Origin: Peribacillus simplex NBRC 15720 = DSM 1321 | GTDB taxonomy: Bacteria > Bacillota > Bacilli > Bacillales > DSM-1321 | Reading direction: 5' to 3' | Assembly: GCF_002243645.1 (NCBI RefSeq) | Contig: NZ_CP017704.1 | Location: forward strand, 3,490,001-3,554,000 | DNA length: 64,000 nt | Part shown: positions 8,929 through 16,705 of the stretch, in pieces | How positions within the stretch are numbered: position 1 is the first letter of the stretch | How the letters are laid out: every line of letters starts with the position of its first letter | Position numbers and translations under genes: made by a program | The notes under the pieces: generated by a model | Told to the model about the DNA's origin: nothing | What the model saw: the letters and a program-made list of their open reading frames with translations, nothing else | Databases searched by the model: none

Positions 8929-8957
8929 TTGACACGTTTTTTTAAATTGTGTACTAT
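8929..8957 (+). promoter_or_regulatory. Sigma-A promoter of the argS T-box leader
   Basis: TTGACA (8929-8934), 17-bp spacer, TACTAT (8952-8957). This is a near-consensus promoter starting 20 bp after the upstream stop codon. Confidence 0.85.
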
Positions 8958-8963
8958 GGATTA

Positions 8964-9214
8964 AATTATAATATTGAAAATTCTGTGATGAAGAGAGTAG
9001 TTCATTTTGAAATGGAAAGCGAGTTAGGGATGGTGGGAGCCTAATGCAGGACGGATGAATGAAGCGCACTTTGGAGAAATTTCTTGAAACGTTTAGTAGG
9101 GAAAATCGGGGAGTCACCTCGTTAACAATGGAAAGTGGTCACAATTTGTGGCAACTAGAGTGGTACCACGGGAATCTATGCTCTCGTCTCTTATTTAGAG
9201 GCGGGGGCTTTTTT
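8964..9214 (+). promoter_or_regulatory. T-box leader controlling argS
   Basis: The leader begins with the usual GATGAAGAGAGTAG element (about 8987-9000) and has the T-box sequence AGAGTGGTACCACGG at 9157-9171 before the terminator. The likely specifier is CGC (9065-9067), an arginine codon, in GAAGCGCACTTTGGAG. Uncharged tRNA-Arg would pair with it and with the T-box to allow read-through. The arginine specifier agrees with the downstream gene. Confidence 0.9.
9180..9214 (+). terminator. T-box regulated terminator
   Basis: GCTCTCGTCTC (9180-9190) pairs with GAGGCGGGGGC (9198-9208) with some G-U pairs, followed by six T. It is exclusive with the antiterminator that uses the T-box sequence. 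Confidence 0.85.
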
Positions 9215-9234
9215 GTTTAGGAGGGAAAATGACG

Positions 9235-10908
9235 ATGAATAAACCAATTGCAGAATTGATTTCAACTGCTTTGAACAATGAAATGCCAGCAAGTGAAATA
9301 GAAAAATTAATGGAAAAGCCAAAATTGATGGAGTTAGGTGATGTCGCCTTTCCGTGCTTTACTCTTGCGAAAAAATTCAAAAAATCGCCTCAAGTGATTG
9401 CGTCTGAAATAGCCCAACAATTAAACAGTAAGTTGATCCAAGAAGTGAACGTAGTGGGGGGTTATCTGAATATCTTCGTCAATCAACAGATGGTGACGGA
9501 AAACGTGCTGCAAACGATATTAAGGGAAAAGGATCAGTATGGTTCGATGCAGCCTGTACAGGAAAATGTCGTGATTGATTATTCCTCCCCGAATATTGCC
9601 AAGCCTTTTTCCATGGGGCACTTACGCTCAACGGTCATAGGGAATGCGCTGGCTAACATTGCCGAAAAAAACGGCTACAATGCAGTGCGTATTAATCATT
9701 TAGGAGATTGGGGCACGCAATTCGGTAAGTTGATTGTCGCGTATAAGCTGTGGGGCGACAAAGAGGCAATCGAAGCTTCGCCGATTGAGGAATTATTGAA
9801 AATCTATGTGAAGTTCCATGAAAGAGCTGAAACGGATGAATCGTTGAATGAACAAGCACGCGCAAGCTTCAAGTCGCTTGAAGATGGGGACGAGGAAGCA
9901 CTGGCATTGTGGAAATGGTTCAGGGATGCGTCTCTAAAAGAATTTGAGACGATTTACGATTTATTGGGCATCCGTTTTGATTCCTATGCCGGCGAAGCGT
10001 TTTACAATGACAAAATGGATGCTGTTGTCGGGGAACTAAAAGAAAAAGGCTTACTTACCTTATCCGAAGGTGCCTATGTCGTGCAATTGGAAGATATGCC
10101 GCCTTGTTTGATTACGAAAACGGATGGTGCGACACTTTATGCCACGCGTGATTTAGCTGCAGCCATGTATCGTAAAATACAGTATGAGGCGAAGAAAACA
10201 TTTTATGTTGTCGGAAACGAACAATCCCTGCACTTTAAGCAACTCTTTAACGTCATAGAAAAAATGGGCTATGATTGGTCAAAAGATTTGCAGCACGTAG
10301 CATTTGGCATGATGTTAAAAGACGGTAAGAAAATGTCGACACGTAAAGGGAAAGTCGTGCTGCTTGCGGATGTATTGGCAGAGGCGATCGAAACTGCGAA
10401 GCGCAATATTGAAGAAAAAAATCAAGCGCTTGAACAGAAAGAGCTGGTTGCAAGACAGGTTGGTGTCGGAGCGGTAATCTTTAATGATTTAAAAAATAAC
10501 CGTATGAACGATATTGATTTTTCATTAGAGCAAATGATGAATTTTGAGGGAGAAACGGGTCCATATGTACAGTACACATTTGCGCGAATTTCCTCATTGC
10601 TTGAAAAAGGTGAATTTAAAGAGCAGGCCATCCAGTATGACGCTTTAGGAGAATATGCGTGGTCAGTCATCCAGCTGCTGGAGCAATACCCGATCATTGT
10701 CCAAAAATCATTTGAACAAGCCGACCCATCACAAATCGCGAAATTTAGCTTGCAGTTATCGCGTGCATTCAATAAGTATTATGCACATACGAAAATCTTA
10801 GTTGAAGATGAATGGAAACAAATGAAGCTCTCATTCGCTTTTTCTGTTGCGATTGTTTTAAAGGATGCGCTAAGTTTATTGGGAATTTCGGCGCCGACTA
10901 AAATGTAA
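9235..10908 (+). CDS. argS: Arginyl-tRNA synthetase
   Basis: 557 residues, a class Ia synthetase charging tRNA-Arg. The N-terminal Add1 domain (about 1-85) is followed by the HIGH-equivalent MGHLRST in SPNIAKPFSMGHLRST near residue 125, a catalytic core with WGTQFGKL, the KMSTR equivalent of KMSKS near residue 365, and a DALR anticodon domain (about 430-557). ATG 9235 lies 9 bp from AGGAGGG, while ATG 9229 is only 3 bp away and less likely. It lies behind an Arg T-box. The usual B. subtilis argS has no T-box, so this may be a second, starvation-induced copy. Confidence 0.93.
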   Translation: MNKPIAELISTALNNEMPASEIEKLMEKPKLMELGDVAFPCFTLAKKFKKSPQVIASEIAQQLNSKLIQEVNVVGGYLNIFVNQQMVTENVLQTILREKDQYGSMQPVQENVVIDYSSPNIAKPFSMGHLRSTVIGNALANIAEKNGYNAVRINHLGDWGTQFGKLIVAYKLWGDKEAIEASPIEELLKIYVKFHERAETDESLNEQARASFKSLEDGDEEALALWKWFRDASLKEFETIYDLLGIRFDSYAGEAFYNDKMDAVVGELKEKGLLTLSEGAYVVQLEDMPPCLITKTDGATLYATRDLAAAMYRKIQYEAKKTFYVVGNEQSLHFKQLFNVIEKMGYDWSKDLQHVAFGMMLKDGKKMSTRKGKVVLLADVLAEAIETAKRNIEEKNQALEQKELVARQVGVGAVIFNDLKNNRMNDIDFSLEQMMNFEGETGPYVQYTFARISSLLEKGEFKEQAIQYDALGEYAWSVIQLLEQYPIIVQKSFEQADPSQIAKFSLQLSRAFNKYYAHTKILVEDEWKQMKLSFAFSVAIVLKDALSLLGISAPTKM

Positions 10909-10932
10909 GTTTAAATATCCCTGCAAAAAAAG

Positions 10933-10967
10933 GAATCCATTTTGATCTTTCAAAATGGATTCTTTAA
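10933..10967 (+). terminator. Terminator of argS
   Basis: GAATCCATTTTG (10933-10944) pairs with CAAAATGGATTC (10951-10962), with an A-run before and TTT after, so it may work in both directions. Confidence 0.85.
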
Positions 10968-10988
10968 ATAAAATGGAAGCAAAATTGC

Positions 10989-11087
10989 CTACTCGATGTC
11001 ATCGAACAATAAGGGGGATTTATCATCAAGTTCACCGTTGAATTGATCGTGATTTTCTGTATCTAAGTCAACCCTGGTGCAGTGATA
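10989..11087 (-). pseudogene. Short coding remnant
   Basis: A minus-strand open frame of 32 codons, bounded by stops and without a start codon. It reads with an acidic C-terminus (FNGELDDKSPLLFDDIE). It looks like the tail of a lost small gene of unknown family. The rest of 10968-11237 holds nothing I can identify. Confidence 0.2.
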
Positions 11088-11237
11088 CTACTTTATTTTT
11101 CATATGCTTCACGGTAAAATTGGTTTTCTAATTTTTAAACAAAGAGTATTTATTCAGGAACCGGAAGAAGAAGCTCGTGTATCAAACGCATGCTCTGCTA
11201 TTTAAAATTGATGTGAGAAGAATTTGAATAAAATGGA

Positions 11238-11288
11238 TTGACATTCATTGGTAATGTGTTAATATTTATAAAAATGGAACCGGTTCCA
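11238..11288 (+). promoter_or_regulatory. Promoter and LacI-type operator of the regulator gene
   Basis: TTGACA (11238-11243), 17-bp spacer, AATATT. The palindrome TGGAACCGGTTCCA (11275-11288) sits just after the expected start point, a position suited to autorepression by the LacI-family protein. The CCGG centre is typical for this family, and a related operator lies at 12381. Confidence 0.75.
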
Positions 11289-11311
11289 AAATTCGCGAAT
11301 GGATGAATGTA

Positions 11312-12346
11312 ATGGTTAAACAAGAAAACGCAAAAGTTACAATTTACGATGTTGCTAGAGAAGCAGGTGTTTCAAAAACCTCCGTTTCCCGTTATTTAGG
11401 GGGGAGATATGATGAACTCTCTGACAAAACCCGTAAGAAAATCGAGCTGGCGATCAACAAAATGGAGTACCGCCCAAACACGATGGCAAGAGGGCTCAAA
11501 AGCAATAAGAGTTATTTGATTGGAATCATCGTGGCGGACATCAACAATCCATATACGACGGCCATCCTTCGGGGGGCTGAGGATATATGCAGCCAGAATG
11601 GATATAATCTGATGATTTGCAATTCGGATAATAACCCCGAGAAGGAAAGAGGCTATTTTGATATGCTTCTATCCCATCGCATCGACGGACTTATCATTCA
11701 TACGACTGGCGGAAATCACGACATGCTAAAACAGATGCAAGAGCAAAAGACCCCGATCATCCTTTTGGATCGGAAGGTGCCAGATCTTGAAATCGATACG
11801 GTAGGATTGGATAATTTTCAGGCTACTTCACAAGCGGTCAATTATTTGGTTGGCCAAAATTATGAACGAATTGCTTTTTTCAGTGAACCTGCAAGCAAGG
11901 TCAGTACCAGGTATGAACGGCGGCTATCCTTTCAGCAAACGCTGATGAGCCACAGTCATCCGAGTTCAGGTGATGTTTATGAAGTCAATGTCGACGATTT
12001 AAAAGATGTCGAGTCCAAGCTCCAGCATTTTTTAGATGACTCAAAAGGAGTATCAAGAGCTATATTGACGGCAAATAGCGTCGTGCTATTAAAATTAATT
12101 TTACTTTTACAAGAAAAGAAACTGTCGGTCCCGGAAGATTTAGCCATGATGGGATTTGATAATCCTGATTGGAGCACCATTGTTTATTCGGGCATTACAA
12201 CGATTGAACAGCCCACATACCAGATAGGGGTCGCTGCTATGGAAATGATCCTGCGCCGCATTGATGGACAGGTTTCCCCAGCGCAGACAATGGCGTATCA
12301 AGCGAAATTGAATGTTAGGCAAACGACGCCTTTTATACAGAAATAA
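11312..12346 (+). CDS. LacI family regulator (KdgR/PtxS-like) of the sugar-acid operon
   Basis: 344 residues. The helix-turn-helix and hinge are at 1-60 (TIYDVAREAGVSKTSVSRYL, then MARGLKSNKS) and the periplasmic-binding-like effector domain at about 65-340. The text resembles both Bacillus KdgR and Pseudomonas PtxS, the repressor of 2-ketogluconate genes. GGATGA 5 bp upstream supports ATG 11312. An ATG at 11303 is in frame but has no ribosome site. The genes that follow fit the PtxS role. The effector is probably a keto sugar acid or its phosphate. Confidence 0.88.
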   Translation: MVKQENAKVTIYDVAREAGVSKTSVSRYLGGRYDELSDKTRKKIELAINKMEYRPNTMARGLKSNKSYLIGIIVADINNPYTTAILRGAEDICSQNGYNLMICNSDNNPEKERGYFDMLLSHRIDGLIIHTTGGNHDMLKQMQEQKTPIILLDRKVPDLEIDTVGLDNFQATSQAVNYLVGQNYERIAFFSEPASKVSTRYERRLSFQQTLMSHSHPSSGDVYEVNVDDLKDVESKLQHFLDDSKGVSRAILTANSVVLLKLILLLQEKKLSVPEDLAMMGFDNPDWSTIVYSGITTIEQPTYQIGVAAMEMILRRIDGQVSPAQTMAYQAKLNVRQTTPFIQK

Positions 12347-12380
12347 GTCTTCTAAGCATGGAAGACTTTATTTAAAAGTA

Positions 12381-12400
12381 AAATGGTACCGGTACCATTT
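12381..12400 (+). promoter_or_regulatory. Perfect 20-bp operator before the sugar-acid operon
   Basis: AAATGGTACCGGTACCATTT is a perfect palindrome with the same CCGG core as the operator at 11275. It lies 24 bp before the KguE-like start codon. The LacI-family protein encoded upstream is the obvious binder. Confidence 0.8.
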
Positions 12401-12424
12401 ATTCAAAAGGAGGAAGGATAAACG

Positions 12425-13195
12425 ATGAAAGTCTTTGTATGCATGAATTCAATACCACTGGAAGTGCTTCAAACACTCGGACATCTTGAAATTATAAAAG
12501 CGTCAGCGGCTGCCGGAGCTGATGGAATCGAAATCAGAAGAGAGCTATTGGGCCCGGATGATACGTTGGAAGAATTGGGTGCCTTATGCAGGGAGCTTAA
12601 CTTGGACATTTATTATTCCGCTCCTGATTTCCTGATCGGAACAAACCATCAAATGAATGAAATAGGTTTTAAACGTTTGGCAAGGGAAGCGGATGAACTG
12701 GGAGCGGAATTGCTGAAGATGCCTCTAGGAAACTACGATTTCTTTAAAACTGATATGTTTCGAATGAATGAGGTCTTGGTGGAAAATCTGCAAAACCGTG
12801 AATTAAAAATCACCATCGAGAACGATCAAACGCTGGGCGGTGGAAATGTAAACCGGATCGCTCATTTCCTGAGTCGCACCGAAAAGTTGGATATCCCGAT
12901 TAGATTGACATTTGATACGGGCAACTGGCTGTATACAGAAGAAGTTCCAATGAAGGCTGCGAAAGATTTAGCGGGATATGTGGACTATATTCATTTGAAG
13001 CAAGTGAAGCGCGAGAAAGAGGAATGGGTGACCGAGCCGGTATCTTTGCCGCTGCAGCCTGATGTAATAGAGTTAATGGAACGTTTCAGTGGTACATGCC
13101 CGAGAGCGATAGAATTCCCGGTAACCCTGGAAAATGTAGAAACCTATATTTCACACATGAAAATGGAGCGGGGTGTTAGCCATGAGCGAGCTTAA
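12425..13195 (+). CDS. KguE-like sugar isomerase/epimerase (xylose-isomerase-like TIM barrel)
   Basis: 256 residues, AP-endonuclease-2/xylose-isomerase-like fold. Metal-binding acids and histidines of the fold are visible: GADGIEIRRE near residue 38, KITIENDQ near 136, LTFDTGNW near 160, YIHLKQVK near 190 and the C-terminal AIEFPV. Length and order (LacI regulator, this protein, PfkB kinase, ACS transporter) match ptxS-kguE-kguK-kguT of Pseudomonas. The precise reaction of KguE is not established; an isomerase or epimerase step on 2-ketogluconate or its phosphate is inferred. AGGAGG lies 10 bp upstream. It overlaps the kinase start by 14 bp. Confidence 0.8.
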   Translation: MKVFVCMNSIPLEVLQTLGHLEIIKASAAAGADGIEIRRELLGPDDTLEELGALCRELNLDIYYSAPDFLIGTNHQMNEIGFKRLAREADELGAELLKMPLGNYDFFKTDMFRMNEVLVENLQNRELKITIENDQTLGGGNVNRIAHFLSRTEKLDIPIRLTFDTGNWLYTEEVPMKAAKDLAGYVDYIHLKQVKREKEEWVTEPVSLPLQPDVIELMERFSGTCPRAIEFPVTLENVETYISHMKMERGVSHERA

Positions 13196-14153
13196 GGTAT
13201 TGACGATGGGAGAGGCTATGGCGATGTTCATAGCGGATGAGCCAGGGAATCTTGAAGACTGCTTTAGTTATAAACGTTATGTGGCGGGGGCGGAAACGAA
13301 TGTAGCGATTGGCCTGTCAAGGTTAGGGGTTAAAACTGCATGGATGAGCAAAGTGGGGGATGATTCGTTCGGGCGCATGATTATGAAAACGCTCACAAAT
13401 GAGGGGGTGGATGTCTCCAATGTTTTGGTGGATCCACTCAATCCAACTGGGTTCCAGTTAAAATCGAAAGTCGAACAAGGAGATCCGGTCGTTGAGTACT
13501 TTAGGAAGAATTCAAGTGCGAGTAAGATTTCCCTGGAGGACTTTCCCCTGGAGAAGCTCCCTTCAACTCAGCACCTGCATTTAACGGGGATACCTCCTGC
13601 CATTTCCAGTAGTTTCAGAGAGCTGTCGTGGCAAGTCTTGAATCATATGAAACAAAAGGGTGTAACCGTTTCATTTGATCCAAATCTGCGTCCATCACTC
13701 TGGCCGAATGAAAGGGAGATGATCAGCATCGTCAATATGTTTGCGGAAGAGGCGGATTGGCTGCTTCCCGGAATGCAGGAAGGTGAAATTCTTACAGGAT
13801 ACAGCAACAAGGAGGATATCGCCAGTTACTACCTCGAACTCGGCGTTAAGCTTGTGGTGATTAAACTCGGGGAAGAAGGAGCCTACTTTGCGACCCAAAA
13901 TGAAAGGAAGGAGGTACCTGGTTTTGCCGTAACGGAAGTCGTGGATACCGTAGGGGCAGGAGACGGGTTTGCTGTCGGGGTAATTAGCGCTTTACTGGAA
14001 GGGGCATCGTATGAAGAAGCAGTTTTACGCGGAAATGCGATAGGGGCTAAGGCCGTGATGTCTCCCGGAGATCACGAAGGCCTCCCTAATATGGAAGAGC
14101 TAGAACACTTTATGAAAAAAGGAGTGCTTCAATCATGTCTCAATTACAAGTAG
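13182..14153 (+). CDS. PfkB family sugar-acid kinase (KguK/KdgK-like)
   Basis: 323 residues, ribokinase fold. The N-terminal GGAETNVA-type motif appears as AGAETNVAIGLSRLG, and the C-terminal PfkB signature DTVGAGDGFAVG carries the catalytic Asp near residue 255. It phosphorylates C6 of a keto sugar acid. By sequence alone it would be called 2-keto-3-deoxygluconate kinase. The neighbours, with no KDPG aldolase among them, favour 2-ketogluconate. ATG 13182 is chosen because GGAGCGGGG is 8 bp away; the GTG at 13173 overlaps that site. Confidence 0.85.
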   Translation: MSELKVLTMGEAMAMFIADEPGNLEDCFSYKRYVAGAETNVAIGLSRLGVKTAWMSKVGDDSFGRMIMKTLTNEGVDVSNVLVDPLNPTGFQLKSKVEQGDPVVEYFRKNSSASKISLEDFPLEKLPSTQHLHLTGIPPAISSSFRELSWQVLNHMKQKGVTVSFDPNLRPSLWPNEREMISIVNMFAEEADWLLPGMQEGEILTGYSNKEDIASYYLELGVKLVVIKLGEEGAYFATQNERKEVPGFAVTEVVDTVGAGDGFAVGVISALLEGASYEEAVLRGNAIGAKAVMSPGDHEGLPNMEELEHFMKKGVLQSCLNYK

Positions 14154-15418
14154 CTTCGAGAAAAAGGTGGATGAGATTGATCCCCCTAGTGTTCATCACA
14201 TACAGTCTTGCATATCTCGACCGTGCCAACTATGGGTTTGGAGTAGCGGGAGGAATGGGGGAAGACCTTAATATCACAGCCGGGGTATCTTCCTTTCTGG
14301 CCGCGCTGTTTTTCCTTGGTTATTTCTTCTTTCAAGTTCCAGGTGCACATTATGCAGAAAAGAAAAGTGCCAAGATCCTGATTTTTTGGAGCTTGATTCT
14401 CTGGGGAGGACTGGCCACATTGACGGGGATGGCGACAAGTGTGGCATGGCTCTATCCGATTCGCTTCCTGCTTGGTGTTGTTGAAAGCGCTGTTATGCCT
14501 GCGATGCTCGTTTTCCTTAGCCACTGGTTCCTAAAAGAAGAACGTTCCCGGGCCAACACCTTTTTGATTCTGGGGAATCCTGTTACTGTATTGTGGATGT
14601 CGATCCTTTCCGGCTACCTATTGAAGGCATTCGACTGGAGATGGCTGTTCATCATTGAAGGACTTCCGGCTGTCCTGTGGGCGTTTATCTGGTATAAGCT
14701 CGCCAATGACCGTCCCAAAGATGCCAAGTGGCTTACAAATCAGGAAAAGCAAGATATGGAAGCGACCCTCCAGAAAGAACAGGCTGCATTAAAACCTGTA
14801 AAAAATTATAGGGAAGCTTTTAAGTCAAAGCAGGTCATCGTGCTCAGTATCCAATACTTCATGTGGAGCATCGGGGTTTATGGGTTCGTCATGTGGCTGC
14901 CGTCCATTATTAAACAGGCGTCGAACATGGATATAGTGGCAACGGGCTGGCTTTCATCCGGACCTTATTTGTTAGCGGTCATATCGATGCTGGCACTATC
15001 CTATTTTTCGGATAAAACATTAAATCGGAAAACGTTCGTTTGGACATCGCTGCTTGTCGGGGCAATCGCATTCTTCGGGTCCTTCATGCTCGGCACATCG
15101 AATTTCTGGCTTTCATATGCCCTGTTGGTCATTGCAGGCGGTGCGATGTATGCCCCGTATGGACCGTTCTTTGCCATCATTCCTGAAATCCTTCCAAGAA
15201 ATGTGGCTGGCGGAGCAATGGCCCTGATCAATAGCATGGGGGCGCTTGGCTCATTTGTAGGTGCCTATTTCGTCGGATATTTAAACGGATTGACCGGCGG
15301 GCCTGGAGCATCCTATATTTTCATGGCGGGATCTTTATTGATTTCAGCGTTACTCACATTGATGGTTAAAAAGCCTGCGGTTACGCCAGTCAAGCAAATG
15401 GAGGTGGTTTCGTCTTGA
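14135..15418 (+). CDS. MFS transporter, anion:cation symporter type (KguT/hexuronate-like)
   Basis: 427 residues with 12 predicted helices. The ACS-family mark LAYLDRANYGFG is in loop 1-2, and WRWLFIIEGLPAVLWA is before the central loop (about 190-230). Members import glucarate, galactonate, hexuronates or 2-ketogluconate with protons. It overlaps the kinase by 19 bp and has AAAAGGAG 11 bp upstream, so it is translationally coupled. Confidence 0.88.
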   Translation: MSQLQVASRKRWMRLIPLVFITYSLAYLDRANYGFGVAGGMGEDLNITAGVSSFLAALFFLGYFFFQVPGAHYAEKKSAKILIFWSLILWGGLATLTGMATSVAWLYPIRFLLGVVESAVMPAMLVFLSHWFLKEERSRANTFLILGNPVTVLWMSILSGYLLKAFDWRWLFIIEGLPAVLWAFIWYKLANDRPKDAKWLTNQEKQDMEATLQKEQAALKPVKNYREAFKSKQVIVLSIQYFMWSIGVYGFVMWLPSIIKQASNMDIVATGWLSSGPYLLAVISMLALSYFSDKTLNRKTFVWTSLLVGAIAFFGSFMLGTSNFWLSYALLVIAGGAMYAPYGPFFAIIPEILPRNVAGGAMALINSMGALGSFVGAYFVGYLNGLTGGPGASYIFMAGSLLISALLTLMVKKPAVTPVKQMEVVSS

Positions 15419-16047
15419 AGATTCAGCTGGCGTTGGATCGCATGAATATGGAGGAAGCCATTGAAATGGCACGAAGCGTGGAAGCCTCGATTGATTGGAT
15501 TGAGGTGGGGACTTCTCTGATTAAAGAGTTCGGAGTGAACAGCATCAAAGAAATGAAAAATCACTTTCCTGAAAAAAAAATCATTGCCGACATGAAGACG
15601 ATGGACAATGCGGCTTATGAAATGGATCTTTGCTTTCAAAGCGGGGCTGATGTAGCTACGGTAATGGGGGCTGCATCGGATGTAACCATCCAAAAATGCC
15701 TGGAAAAAGCGTGTGAATACAAGGGGCAGATCATGATTGATTTATTGAATGTATCCGATACCCGGCTTGATCAATTACGGATTTACAGTCAGGCAATATT
15801 CTGTGAGCATGTAAGCAAGGACAGCCAGGAGAATTCAGGTCATGCCATGATCAATATGAGAAATCATGCTGGGTCCATGAGAGCTGCAGCAGGAGGGATC
15901 ACTCTTTCGTCCTTGCCTGTTATGATCAGGAAGGGGCTTGATGTCATTATCATTGGCTCGGCGATTACAAAAGCAAAGTATCCAGCAGAAGCTGCCCGTC
16001 TAATTAAGGAAACGGTGAATGGGGAGAAAGGTGTGAAGGAAGTTTGA
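15415..16047 (+). CDS. OMP-decarboxylase-superfamily enzyme (3-hexulose-6-phosphate synthase / keto-acid-phosphate decarboxylase-like)
   Basis: 210 residues, a TIM barrel of the HPS/KGPDC branch. The metal and catalytic residues are in place: Asp8, Glu30, Asp59, Lys61 and Asp64 in ADMKTMD, and active-site His132. The loop after that histidine reads HVSKD. HPS enzymes have HTGYD or HAGLD and 3-keto-L-gulonate-6-P decarboxylase has HRSRD, so the basic residue at +3 is decarboxylase-like. Asp109 is HPS-like. It starts with TTG overlapping the transporter stop codon. It may act as a decarboxylase rather than fixing formaldehyde. Confidence 0.75.
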   Translation: MKIQLALDRMNMEEAIEMARSVEASIDWIEVGTSLIKEFGVNSIKEMKNHFPEKKIIADMKTMDNAAYEMDLCFQSGADVATVMGAASDVTIQKCLEKACEYKGQIMIDLLNVSDTRLDQLRIYSQAIFCEHVSKDSQENSGHAMINMRNHAGSMRAAAGGITLSSLPVMIRKGLDVIIIGSAITKAKYPAEAARLIKETVNGEKGVKEV

Positions 16048-16595
16048 AAAAGGAAATTGCGGTTATTTTAGAAGAAATGAACGGTGTATTTCACAAAATG
16101 GACGGAGGGGAAACGGATGCGCTCCTAAAAAATTTACGGTCTGACACCAGGATCTTCATCGTGGGTGAAGGCAGATCGGGCTTCATGGCCAAAGCCTTTG
16201 CGATGAGATTGATGCACCTTGGCTTAAACGTCTATGCAGTCGGGGAAACGATTACTCCTTCTATTGCAAAAGACGATCTGATCATAGCCATTAGCGGGAG
16301 CGGCTCGACCAAAAGTGTGATATCGGTTGCGGCAAAAGGCAGGGAAGTGGGATGCAAGGTGTTTTCGATCACGACTAATGACCAATCGGATTTAGCGAAT
16401 GTCTCTCATGAGGTCTTGGTGATTCCGGCTGCAACGAAAAATCGCTTGGAACATGAAACGAAAAGCGTCCAGCCGTTAAGTTCATTGTTTGATCAATGTG
16501 TACATGTTTTATGTGATGCAGTATGCTTGGACTATTCATTAACCCAGTCCATAAGCCACGAGCTTACTTATTCCAAACATAGTAATGTAGAGTGA
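16044..16595 (+). CDS. SIS-domain 6-phospho-3-hexuloisomerase-like protein
   Basis: 183 residues, a single SIS domain. The sugar-phosphate pocket motifs are GEGRSGFMAKAFAMRLMHLG near residue 39 and ISGSGSTKS near residue 88; the C-terminal His-Glu (SISHELTYS) matches the general base region of HxlB. The family interconverts 2-keto and 3-keto hexose 6-phosphates. It starts with TTG 4 bp inside the previous gene, so it is tightly coupled with the HPS-like gene. It is the last gene of the operon, before a strong terminator. Confidence 0.82.
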   Translation: MKKEIAVILEEMNGVFHKMDGGETDALLKNLRSDTRIFIVGEGRSGFMAKAFAMRLMHLGLNVYAVGETITPSIAKDDLIIAISGSGSTKSVISVAAKGREVGCKVFSITTNDQSDLANVSHEVLVIPAATKNRLEHETKSVQPLSSLFDQCVHVLCDAVCLDYSLTQSISHELTYSKHSNVE

Positions 16596-16600
16596 AATAT

Positions 16601-16633
16601 GGCGGGCTCCTTCAGTGGGGGCCCGCCTTTTTT
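16601..16633 (+). terminator. Terminator of the sugar-acid operon
   Basis: GGCGGGC (16601-16607) pairs with GCCCGCC (16621-16627), followed by TTTTTT. Confidence 0.88.
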
Positions 16634-16639
16634 GAAACG

Positions 16640-16676
16640 AAAAATGCCCTTATTTCCAAACGGGAATAAAGGGCAT
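16640..16676 (-). terminator. Terminator of ndh
   Basis: On the minus strand ATGCCCTTTATTCCC pairs with GGAAATAAGGGCAT, followed by TTTTTCG, downstream of the ndh stop. Confidence 0.75.
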
Positions 16677-16679
16677 GTA

Positions 16680-16695
16680 CCGTGACATGTCACGG
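16680..16695. repeat. Perfect 16-bp palindrome CCGTGACATGTCACGG
   Basis: It lies between the ndh stop codon and its terminator. It could be a protein-binding site or an added RNA stem at the 3' end of the ndh message. Confidence 0.6.
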
Positions 16696-16705
16696 CGATA
16701 ATAAA

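Noticed and set aside
10422..10772. Minus-strand frame opposite argS
   Set aside because: Shadow of the argS reading frame without a ribosome site.
13182..14153. Certain 2-keto-3-deoxygluconate kinase
   Set aside because: No KDPG aldolase gene is in the operon, and the gene order matches kgu clusters better; the name is left open.
15415..16595. Plain formaldehyde-detoxification hxlAB operon
   Set aside because: The pair is translationally coupled to sugar-acid uptake and kinase genes behind a LacI-type operator, and the active-site loop departs from HPS. It stays possible but is not the preferred reading.
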